This document shows positions 1-6,324 of a DNA stretch of 32,243 nt, piece after piece (the stretch's first letter is position 1; each line of letters opens with the position of its first letter). The notes under the pieces are model-generated. The model did no database searches, was not told the DNA's origin, and was given only the letters and a program-made list of their open reading frames with translations. Location: contig CANFNN010000002.1 of the NCBI GenBank assembly GCA_947448095.1, positions 1-32,243 on the forward strand, in the 5' to 3' direction. The DNA comes from Bacteriovoracaceae bacterium. Lineage in GTDB: Bacteria; Bdellovibrionota; Bacteriovoracia; Bacteriovoracales; Bacteriovoracaceae. Position numbers and translations under genes: made by a program.

Positions 1-1756
1 AACTACTCATAAACCACGGTAAAATGACTTGCTCATAATCTACTGGCACTCCTGAAGCAATCTGAGATTTCGCCTGAGAAAAACTAAAGGCTCCGGGAGT
101 TTTGCGGATATAGATTTCAAAACTTTCATAAACTCCGCCAGCTGGTGCTAGCCAAGTCAGACCTATGTCATGGCCAGTGGCACTGGCTTCAGTAATGCCT
201 GGAAACTGATCTTTAGTAGGAGTTTTAATTTCTGGGGTATTGCACTTCCAGACTCCGTTGGGCTGAGAGTTTTTTGTTCCGTCGGTATTATAAACAAAGG
301 GGTAGACGGAGAAACAGTACAGACCACCAGTTTTATAATCTACGCCCGAGATCGTGATGGTGGTGTCAGTTCGAAAATTATAACTATCAATGGACATAGT
401 TATATGACCAATTTCAGAGAGTTCAATAAAGTCATCCCCGTTGTTACTTTTAAAGCCCACGATATACCCATCAAAATCACCCTGACTAAAATCAGGTAAA
501 GGGATGTTGAGGAATAATTTACTAATTTCATCCACTCCTGCGGCAATGCGCACAGATTGAATGCCGGTAAAACCTGCAAAAGTAGGATTGGTGTTCCCTT
601 GGATTACTGGACCTGCTTTAAAAATTGAGCACTCAGCATCTTGGCAAGCGACCAGTTGAAACAAGAAGGTCTGGGCCTTGGATAAATTACCAATAATTGT
701 TGTGAGAGTTGTTCCAAAGATTTTTCTGCAAGAGATCTGAGCTTCCGATTTCACTCCACAGTCAGCACCAACTTCTACCGAAAGTGGATTAGGGGAAGCA
801 GTATATAAAAGACGAAGGTGATCATATACCCCTGTGATCGCTAGCCAGGAAAGAATGAGGGAGGAGGACTGAGCAATCCCGGGATTGACTGAAGTTAAAA
901 GCGATTCTAAATTTTTAATATTTGCGAGATCAGAATTGAGGGTACTAATTGAGAGGTAGTTAGTGTTCTTTTCTCCTCTGAGTCTTGGGACGTTTAAGTC
1001 TTCGACTGAGCCACGGTGCAGAGTTCGCACTCGAACGTAATACTTGGTATTGGACTTGAGTCCTCGAATGACCCCTTCATTAATAAGAGGATCATAATCA
1101 ATAATTTTTACGTGTCGTCCATCAGCTGGACCTTTGGTTGTATTATCCATATCAAATGGAGTCAGGCGCAGAGTATCGACGGCAACGATTTCATAACTTT
1201 TAGGATCCGTTGCGGCCGAACCTGTGATGTTGGCGTAATCAATCGCAGCGTGAGTCCAGCGCACATTGATTGAGTCAATCCCGTCAATCCCTGGTGTATT
1301 GTTCACAGACGAGATACCTCTAAAATCGGCTACAAGATTGGCAAAAGTGGTGACGGTAACATTCACTTCATTAGTGTCTTTATCCAGCGAGATCTGATCA
1401 ATCGCTTCGCCTTTCACGATATAAGTCTTAGCTGGTTCTAGACCGACTACAGTGTATTTAAGAAGGCCTCGGTAATCGGCTTCCAGCGTTTCTGAGGGAA
1501 CAGTGTAAGGCAGGGGTTTATCACCGACATAAAAAGTATAATAAAATTTGGTCGAGCCTCCGACGGCCGGGTAGAAAAGGATTTCAATCTTATCTTGAGA
1601 GATTGCATTGGCCTGATAAACACCTGTGAAGTGAATAGAGCCTTTGGGATTAGCACCAATAGAAGTCAAAGGTGAAGAGGCATCTTGAACCGTGCCGACG
1701 CAGCCGGATAACAAGAAAAGCATGAATGTCAGGAGGACAAACTTATAATTAATCAT
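1..1756 (-). CDS. Fibronectin type III repeat lipoprotein (partial, C-terminus beyond window)
   Basis: The frame is open on the minus strand from an ATG at 1754-1756 to the window edge (about 585 codons, no stop seen). The N-terminus is a lipoprotein signal: a short basic start, a hydrophobic run and the lipobox LLSGC, with Cys19 as the lipidation site, so the protein should sit in the outer membrane. The rest reads as tandem beta-sandwich modules with fibronectin-III hallmarks, such as GLEPAKTYIVKGEA, GLKSNTKYYVRVRT and DIGLTWLAPAGGVYESFEIY, at roughly 90-110 residue spacing. I count about five modules. A surface adhesion or matrix role is inferred from the fold only. There is no good Shine-Dalgarno directly before the ATG; the nearest purine run, AGGGA, lies about 20 bases upstream inside a small inverted repeat. 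Confidence 0.8.
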   Translation of the reverse strand, partial: MINYKFVLLTFMLFLLSGCVGTVQDASSPLTSIGANPKGSIHFTGVYQANAISQDKIEILFYPAVGGSTKFYYTFYVGDKPLPYTVPSETLEADYRGLLKYTVVGLEPAKTYIVKGEAIDQISLDKDTNEVNVTVTTFANLVADFRGISSVNNTPGIDGIDSINVRWTHAAIDYANITGSAATDPKSYEIVAVDTLRLTPFDMDNTTKGPADGRHVKIIDYDPLINEGVIRGLKSNTKYYVRVRTLHRGSVEDLNVPRLRGEKNTNYLSISTLNSDLANIKNLESLLTSVNPGIAQSSSLILSWLAITGVYDHLRLLYTASPNPLSVEVGADCGVKSEAQISCRKIFGTTLTTIIGNLSKAQTFLFQLVACQDAECSIFKAGPVIQGNTNPTFAGFTGIQSVRIAAGVDEISKLFLNIPLPDFSQGDFDGYIVGFKSNNGDDFIELSEIGHITMSIDSYNFRTDTTITISGVDYKTGGLYCFSVYPFVYNTDGTKNSQPNGVWKCNTPEIKTPTKDQFPGITEASATGHDIGLTWLAPAGGVYESFEIYIRKTPGAFSFSQAKSQIASGVPVDYEQVILPWFMSS

Positions 1757-1759
1757 TCT

Positions 1760-1781
1760 AGGGATTTATCGGTCGATCCCT
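1760..1781 (-). other. Small inverted repeat just upstream of the FN3 lipoprotein start
   Basis: AGGGAT (1760-1765) and ATCCCT (1776-1781) form 6-bp arms around a 10-base loop that itself contains ATCGGTCGAT. In the minus-strand transcript the hairpin would lie 3 bases before the AUG, and its 5' arm contains the only SD-like AGGGA. It could influence translation initiation. Short arms like this also arise by chance. Confidence 0.25.
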
Positions 1782-1881
1782 GAGAGAAGTTAAAAAAAAA
1801 CTCGCCGTCTTTAGGCAATCTTAAGCTTGAGTCTTTTTCTTGGCATAAATATTTTCTATTCACAGGAAAAAACTGCCTAAC

Positions 1882-1899
1882 CCCTTAATCTGTTAAGGG
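1882..1899. other. Hairpin in the divergent 1757-1950 intergenic region
   Basis: CCCTTAA (1882-1888), loop TCTG, TTAAGGG (1893-1899) is a perfect 7-bp stem. On the plus strand it is followed after 7 bases by six T residues (1907-1912), about 40 bases before the TTG start of the PEGA gene. It could be a leader hairpin or weak attenuator for that operon. Because both flanking genes point away, it is not needed as an ordinary 3' terminator. Confidence 0.35.
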
Positions 1900-1950
1900 A
1901 TCTATCTTTTTTCCCGATTAGAGAGATGGGAAAATACCCAGGAGTCACTT

Positions 1951-2559
1951 TTGTTAATCTTAGTTCGTCTTATTTTATTTCTGATGCTTTTGCCGCTCCA
2001 GGCGTGGGCGGAGAAGATTGAAATCAAGTCCAATCCGGAAGAGGCAGAAATTTTTGTTCTCTCGGACGAAGGCACGACTCCGCAAAAAATTGGCAAAACT
2101 CCCTTCAAGCAAGACCTAAAAGAATTGATCCAGACTTATGTGAAAAAAAATAACTTTGTCTTTGAACTAAGAAAAGAAGGCTATGAGCCTTACCGTGTTC
2201 TTTTTACGAAAACTTCTAATCTCGATGTGGAACTGGCCGTGAATTTAGAAGTCAGTCGGGAAATCAAAACGATTAAAAAACACGATATGTTAATGGTGGA
2301 ACTCTTTGATGTGCAAAAACTCATTCGTGGAAAAAACTTTCCCGATGCTATGAATAAGTTGAATCTCCTTGAAAAAGAATACCCGCATTTTTCAATTATT
2401 GCAGAATTAAAGGGTACGACTTATTACATGATGAAAGATGTAGAAAAAGCTCTCTCTTACTACCGGAAATCTTTTGCACTTAATTCAGATAATGTTGATT
2501 CCTATAAAATGAAAGTTTACCTTGAGAAAAAACTCGGTATTGATACGGAGAAGAACTAG
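1951..2559 (+). CDS. Periplasmic PEGA-domain / TPR-like protein
   Basis: A 202-residue protein starting at TTG, chosen because GGAG lies at 1941-1944 with 6-base spacing and because a signal peptide begins there: hydrophobic LILVRLILFLMLLPLQAWA, predicted cleavage after Ala20. Residues about 21-100 look like a PEGA domain, a small beta-rich surface-associated fold: IEIKSNPEEAEIFV, then IGKTPFK and FELRKEGYEPYRV. Residues about 130-195 are helical and TPR-like (FPDAMNKLNLLEKEYPHF; AELKGTTYYMMKDVEKALSY). The stop lies 1 base before the next gene's ATG, so the two are almost certainly co-transcribed and translationally coupled. The TPR part may bind the periplasmic half of the downstream membrane protein; that is inference. 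No specific family name is recognised. Confidence 0.85.
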   Translation: MLILVRLILFLMLLPLQAWAEKIEIKSNPEEAEIFVLSDEGTTPQKIGKTPFKQDLKELIQTYVKKNNFVFELRKEGYEPYRVLFTKTSNLDVELAVNLEVSREIKTIKKHDMLMVELFDVQKLIRGKNFPDAMNKLNLLEKEYPHFSIIAELKGTTYYMMKDVEKALSYYRKSFALNSDNVDSYKMKVYLEKKLGIDTEKN

Positions 2560-2560
2560 C

Positions 2561-4441
2561 ATGAAGCTTATTTTCACGTTTTTCGCATTCTTAATTTCCC
2601 TAACTGCTCTGGCGCAAACGCCACTGAGTTGGCAGAAAGTAGAATTAGAAGACAAAATTTTAATTAAAGTAAAATCGAATTTAGGCAACGTCCTGGATAC
2701 GAATAAATTCATGGTAGAAGTTGAGGCCAAGGTCAATGATCCAGGGATGCCTAATTTTGAAGATATTGTCAAAAAAGGTGCGAAAGTTTCGGATGTGAAA
2801 TTCGATGACTCTAAAGGTGACTACATTGCCTTTTCTAAAGTCGGTCTGGAAATTCCTGTCGTAGAAGATTTTCATAAAGACAATCAACAAAAACTCAAAG
2901 AGATGTACCGTTATAGCGAAGCCTTTGATTTGTTCAAAAACCTAGAAGATGTAAAAATTAATGTCTTCTTGAGTGATATGCTCAAACCGGGTGAAATCGA
3001 AATTGCAAAAAATGTGGTGAATAATTTGAAGTTTCCTTTGGGAGAAATTAAACCCAAGATTAATTTCACGACGATCAAATTAGAAGAGAAGAAAATCCCT
3101 ATTCCTCTTGTTGACCCTAAGAAAAAGCCCGAAGAAAAACCAGAAGAAAAGCTTTCCATGAAAGATATTCTGGATTTCATTTCTCGCTTTGGGAATGCTC
3201 TGGGCTTGATTTGTGCCACTATTATTCTTGGCGTAAGTGCATGGCTACTAATGAAGAAATACTTTCAGCTCAAAAAAGATCTGGAAGACAGTGCTAAAGA
3301 AGAGCAAAAAGCTGAAGAAGTGGTGCCTGAAGTTCCAGTGGAAGAAGTGGTTCCAGAGCTTGTGCCTCAGTTCATGCTTTCTTCTCAAGAGAACTTTGAG
3401 AGACTTCGAAACTTCATGAAGTCTCAGCCTAAAGATTCTACGCTAATGATTAAGGACTGGATTAATTCTTCTAGTGAAGAGAATCAGCTTGCTCTGAGAG
3501 CTGTGGCCCAGCAGTTAAGTGATGAAGAATTGATTAATTTGTTCTCTGGCCTAAATGATCATGAAAGGGAACTGTGGAGTGCTAACCTTGATAATTTCTT
3601 AGATGAAGAGAATATTGCGAAGGCCAATCAGCATATTTCTGAAGAAGTTGTAAGAACTATGATCGATCCAGGAAAAATCAAAGACATCGAGTTAATTGAT
3701 CTCGTGATTGGTCTGCCGATTGATCTGGCCTGCCGCTACGTGGTTGAAAAAGCTGAGAGTGGAAAGGTTTTGATGAATTTGATCACACCTGCTCAGATTA
3801 CTAAAATTCTTAACCGCTTGCCTGAAAAAGATGCGAACGTGGTCTTGGCCAACTCGCTTGATTTTGATTTTGTGGGAGTTCAGGATAACTTTATGGGATT
3901 TAAGAAAGATCTTAAAGACTATATTGCCCTTCAGAAGCAGCGTCCCTTTAATTCTAAAATCATGCAGATGGTGGGAGATTTTAACCCACTTAAAGAAACA
4001 CTACTTTATTCGTTTCTTGCGAAAAGTGGTATGCAAGAAGAAATGCTTAAAACAGCGAAAGGAAATATTCCTTTTGACTGTATCTCTAGGCTTCCAAGAG
4101 AGATCATTAAGGACCTCATGCAGTCCTATCCTATGGTGAAAAAGGTTCAGTTTCTCTCAGTGTGTGATGAGACGATGAAACAAGACTTTCTCAAAGCTTT
4201 TGCTGAAGAAGGGTCTACCGCCAGACAAATGCTGAATCTCGAATTTGATAGTTTGAATGCTGATAAAGCTTCAGTCTCAAGACTTCAGCTGCAAAAAGAT
4301 ATGGTGGTGAAAGAATTCGTGGTCTTCACAAGACAATATGTCTCTGCCCATAAAGAGATCGAGCAGGATATAGAATTTGCGGTGAGTGACTGGATTCAGA
4401 CTTTTGAATCAAGAAAACCTGATCTGAAAATTGTGGCCTAA
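2561..4441 (+). CDS. Single-pass membrane protein with FliG/MgtE-N-like helical cytoplasmic region
   Basis: 626 residues from the ATG at 2561. This start is preferred over an upstream in-frame ATG because it has GGAGAAG at 2547-2553 and begins a signal peptide, MKLIFTFFAFLISLTALAQ. Order of parts: signal peptide; mixed alpha/beta periplasmic domain, about 20-180; a Lys/Pro/Glu linker (PKKKPEEKPEEK); one membrane segment at about 211-233 (GNALGLICATIILGVSAWLL); an acidic linker rich in EEVVPEV; then a long all-helical region, about 273-626. The helical region has repeats of the FliG middle-domain or MgtE-N type (for example FMKSQPKDSTLMIKDWI; QQLSDEELINLFSGL). The layout resembles a membrane-anchored FliG. 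The assignment rests on pattern only; no flagellar gene is nearby. It is the second gene of an operon with the PEGA/TPR protein and meets the ferredoxin gene tail to tail with a 1-base gap. Confidence 0.8.
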   Translation: MKLIFTFFAFLISLTALAQTPLSWQKVELEDKILIKVKSNLGNVLDTNKFMVEVEAKVNDPGMPNFEDIVKKGAKVSDVKFDDSKGDYIAFSKVGLEIPVVEDFHKDNQQKLKEMYRYSEAFDLFKNLEDVKINVFLSDMLKPGEIEIAKNVVNNLKFPLGEIKPKINFTTIKLEEKKIPIPLVDPKKKPEEKPEEKLSMKDILDFISRFGNALGLICATIILGVSAWLLMKKYFQLKKDLEDSAKEEQKAEEVVPEVPVEEVVPELVPQFMLSSQENFERLRNFMKSQPKDSTLMIKDWINSSSEENQLALRAVAQQLSDEELINLFSGLNDHERELWSANLDNFLDEENIAKANQHISEEVVRTMIDPGKIKDIELIDLVIGLPIDLACRYVVEKAESGKVLMNLITPAQITKILNRLPEKDANVVLANSLDFDFVGVQDNFMGFKKDLKDYIALQKQRPFNSKIMQMVGDFNPLKETLLYSFLAKSGMQEEMLKTAKGNIPFDCISRLPREIIKDLMQSYPMVKKVQFLSVCDETMKQDFLKAFAEEGSTARQMLNLEFDSLNADKASVSRLQLQKDMVVKEFVVFTRQYVSAHKEIEQDIEFAVSDWIQTFESRKPDLKIVA

Positions 4442-4442
4442 T

Positions 4443-4760
4443 TTATTTGATCGGGCGAATGCTGACGTCCCCTGTGACTTTTGCCCGACAAGATAAACGG
4501 ATCTCTTTATTCTGAATAAACTCTTCACCATGAATTTTCTGGAATTCGTCTCGCAAAGACTCAATGGTATTTTTCTCAATAATTCCTGGTGCCAAGAGGT
4601 TTTCTTGACCAGAGAGCACTTCCACCCGACAGGCGCCACAAGAGCCGGATAAACAGCCATGGGGAAGCTCATAACCCCGATCACAGAGAGAGTCGTAGAG
4701 GATTTCGCCTTCATTTACATCAAAAGTCTTGGATGTATCAAAAATTGACACTCTGGGCAT
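4443..4760 (-). CDS. [2Fe-2S] ferredoxin, plant/adrenodoxin fold
   Basis: 105 residues, the usual length for a soluble [2Fe-2S] ferredoxin. The cluster ligands are visible as Cys36, Cys41, Cys44 (GCLSGSCGACRVEV, a CX4CX2C motif) and Cys91 (RLSCRAKV). The N-terminus is the expected beta-hairpin (PRVSIFDTSKTFDVNEGEIL). It should be a cytoplasmic one-electron carrier; the redox partner is not evident from the neighbours. AAGG about 10 bases upstream supports the ATG at 4758-4760. It is divergent from leucine dehydrogenase across 80 bases, so the two could share a control region, and convergent with the FliG-like gene. Confidence 0.93.
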   Translation of the reverse strand: MPRVSIFDTSKTFDVNEGEILYDSLCDRGYELPHGCLSGSCGACRVEVLSGQENLLAPGIIEKNTIESLRDEFQKIHGEEFIQNKEIRLSCRAKVTGDVSIRPIK

Positions 4761-4840
4761 AGGGATTCACCTTGTCAAAATCATCAGGGTTTAAGAAACT
4801 TTGCGCGTTCAAAAATAAGTCTAACTCAATGGAGCTGAAA

Positions 4841-5953
4841 ATGCTAACTCTCGAGAAAATGTATTCTATGGGCCACGAACAAGTGGTTTATTTCCAAGAT
4901 AAAACTTGTGGCTTAAAGGCCATTATCGCCATCCACGATACAACTCTGGGTCCAGCTTTGGGTGGAACTCGTTTTTGGAACTACGCTACTGAAGAAGACG
5001 CTTTGGTAGATGTGCTCAGACTTTCAAAAGGAATGACTTATAAAGCAGCTGTCTCAGGATTAAATCTTGGTGGTGGTAAAGCCGTTATTATTGGTGACCC
5101 TAAAAAAGATAAGTCAGAAGCTTTGTTTCGTTCATTCGGCCGCTTTATCGAGTCTCTTAATGGTCGCTACATTACCGCTGAAGACGTAAATACTACTGTT
5201 GATGATATCGAGCATATCTTTGCTGAAACTAACTATGTAACGGGTGTAGCTCAGCAGTACGGTGGATCTGGTAACCCAGCTCCTTATACCGCCCTAGGTG
5301 TGTTCCGTGGTCTTGAAGCTTCTGTGACTAAGGCTTACGGCAATCGCAGCCTTAAAGGCAAAACAGTCGCGATTCAAGGTGTGGGCTCAGTTGGGTATGA
5401 GCTGGCCAAACTTTTAAACGAAGCGGGAGCAAATCTCGTTTATACAGATATTAATGAGCGCGGAATTGAAAAGATGAAAGAGTCTTTTACGAACGCAAAA
5501 TTTGTTTCTGCTAACGAAATTTTTTCAACTGCTTGTGATATCTACGCTCCGTGCGCACTTGGTGCTTCAGTCAATGATGAAACAATTGCTCAACTAAAGT
5601 GTAAAATTATCGCGGGTGCAGCTAATAACCAACTCAAAGAAGATCGCCACGGCCAAATGGTTAAAGATAAAGGCATCATCTACGCTCCTGATTATCTCAT
5701 CAATGCTGGTGGACTAATGAACGTCTCGATTGAATTTGAAGGTTGGGCGGATTCTAAATCTCGCCGCATGATTGATACGATTTATGATAAGACACTTGAA
5801 GTTTTCCGTATTTCGGATGAACAAAATATTCCTGTGAATAAAGCAGCGGATGTCATGGCGGAAAAACGTATTGAATCGATTCGTAATATTAAAAATGCTT
5901 ACCTCGGTAAAACAAACTTTCGTCTACCAGGTCAGAAAAATCGTCGCGGTTAA
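4841..5953 (+). CDS. bcd: Leucine (branched-chain amino acid) dehydrogenase
   Basis: A 370-residue NAD-dependent Glu/Leu/Phe/Val dehydrogenase, strikingly close to Bacillus/Geobacillus leucine dehydrogenase. It oxidatively deaminates leucine, isoleucine and valine to the 2-oxoacids plus ammonia and NADH in the cytoplasm. Visible motifs: IIAIHDTTLGPALGGTR, substrate-binding Lys68 in GMTYK, catalytic Lys80 in GLNLGGGK, ITAEDV, GSGNPAPYTA, the Rossmann glycine motif GVGSVG at 180-185, IYAPCALGA, and IAGAANNQLKE. The residue numbers match the Geobacillus enzyme exactly. The ATG at 4841 is chosen because GGAG sits 6 bases before it; an upstream in-frame start at 4772 would add an unconserved 23-residue tail. 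An intrinsic terminator follows. Functionally it pairs with the fused 2-oxoacid dehydrogenase E1 at 25748. Confidence 0.96.
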   Translation: MLTLEKMYSMGHEQVVYFQDKTCGLKAIIAIHDTTLGPALGGTRFWNYATEEDALVDVLRLSKGMTYKAAVSGLNLGGGKAVIIGDPKKDKSEALFRSFGRFIESLNGRYITAEDVNTTVDDIEHIFAETNYVTGVAQQYGGSGNPAPYTALGVFRGLEASVTKAYGNRSLKGKTVAIQGVGSVGYELAKLLNEAGANLVYTDINERGIEKMKESFTNAKFVSANEIFSTACDIYAPCALGASVNDETIAQLKCKIIAGAANNQLKEDRHGQMVKDKGIIYAPDYLINAGGLMNVSIEFEGWADSKSRRMIDTIYDKTLEVFRISDEQNIPVNKAADVMAEKRIESIRNIKNAYLGKTNFRLPGQKNRRG

Positions 5954-5976
5954 TTAAAATCAAGCAACTCAGTTAT

Positions 5977-6009
5977 GGGCCTAATCTCCTCGGTTAGGCC
6001 CTTTTTTTT
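5977..6009 (+). terminator. Rho-independent terminator after leucine dehydrogenase
   Basis: GGGCCTAA (5977-5984), a 9-base loop, TTAGGCCC (5994-6001), then eight T residues (6002-6009). The stem is perfect and lies 24 bases after the TAA stop, so transcription of the leucine dehydrogenase gene should end here. Confidence 0.93.
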
Positions 6010-6042
6010 GACCAAATCTCCAGACCTTAGGGCAAAACTTCT

Positions 6043-6059
6043 CTGGCACCGTTCATGCT
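6043..6059 (+). promoter_or_regulatory. Sigma-54-like (-24/-12) promoter
   Basis: CTGGCAC (6043-6049), five bases, then ATGCTT (from 6055). The established sigma-54 consensus is TGGCAC-N5-TTGCW. The -24 half is perfect, the -12 half has one mismatch (A for T), and the GG-to-GC spacing of 12 bases is correct. The predicted transcription start is near 6070, about 30 bases before an ATG with its own Shine-Dalgarno. I did not identify an upstream activator site. Confidence 0.5.
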
Positions 6060-6099
6060 TATTTTATGGCAGGTGAACACTTGTCCAAAGGGGATCAGC

Positions 6100-6324
6100 A
6101 TGAAATGGAAAGAACTCAAATCAGCGATTCAGCAGCGTTTGAAAGGCCAGGCGGCACCTGAGACAGAGAAGTTTGAAAAAAAAGAAAGTTATGATCACTA
6201 TCTGGATGATCTGCCGCTCACACTCAATCGGGATCCAAGCCCCAGTGTGAGGAGTTATTCAATGGAGAGTTCAGAATATTCCCAGCGCTTTGATAGTGGG
6301 GACGTTAGTCATGCGCCTGGATGA
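6100..6324 (+). CDS. Small hydrophilic protein of unknown function
   Basis: 74 residues from the ATG at 6100, which is preceded by AAAGGGG at 6088-6094. I do not recognise a family. The protein has no signal peptide or membrane segment, is rich in charged residues and serine, and has a basic N-terminal helix (KWKELKSAIQQRLKGQ). A more acidic, probably disordered tail follows (YDHYLDDLPLTLNRDPSPS and onward). It lies between the leucine dehydrogenase terminator and the convergent giant gene. Its last 20 bases overlap the 3' end of that gene on the opposite strand. The sigma-54-like promoter and good SD favour a real gene; the short length and the overlap count against it. Confidence 0.6.
   Translation: MKWKELKSAIQQRLKGQAAPETEKFEKKESYDHYLDDLPLTLNRDPSPSVRSYSMESSEYSQRFDSGDVSHAPG

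Noticed and set aside
1..1756. Plus-strand frames at 170-499 and 1016-1273
   Set aside because: They are shadows of the minus-strand FN3 lipoprotein frame, which I followed without a stop from 1756 to the edge.
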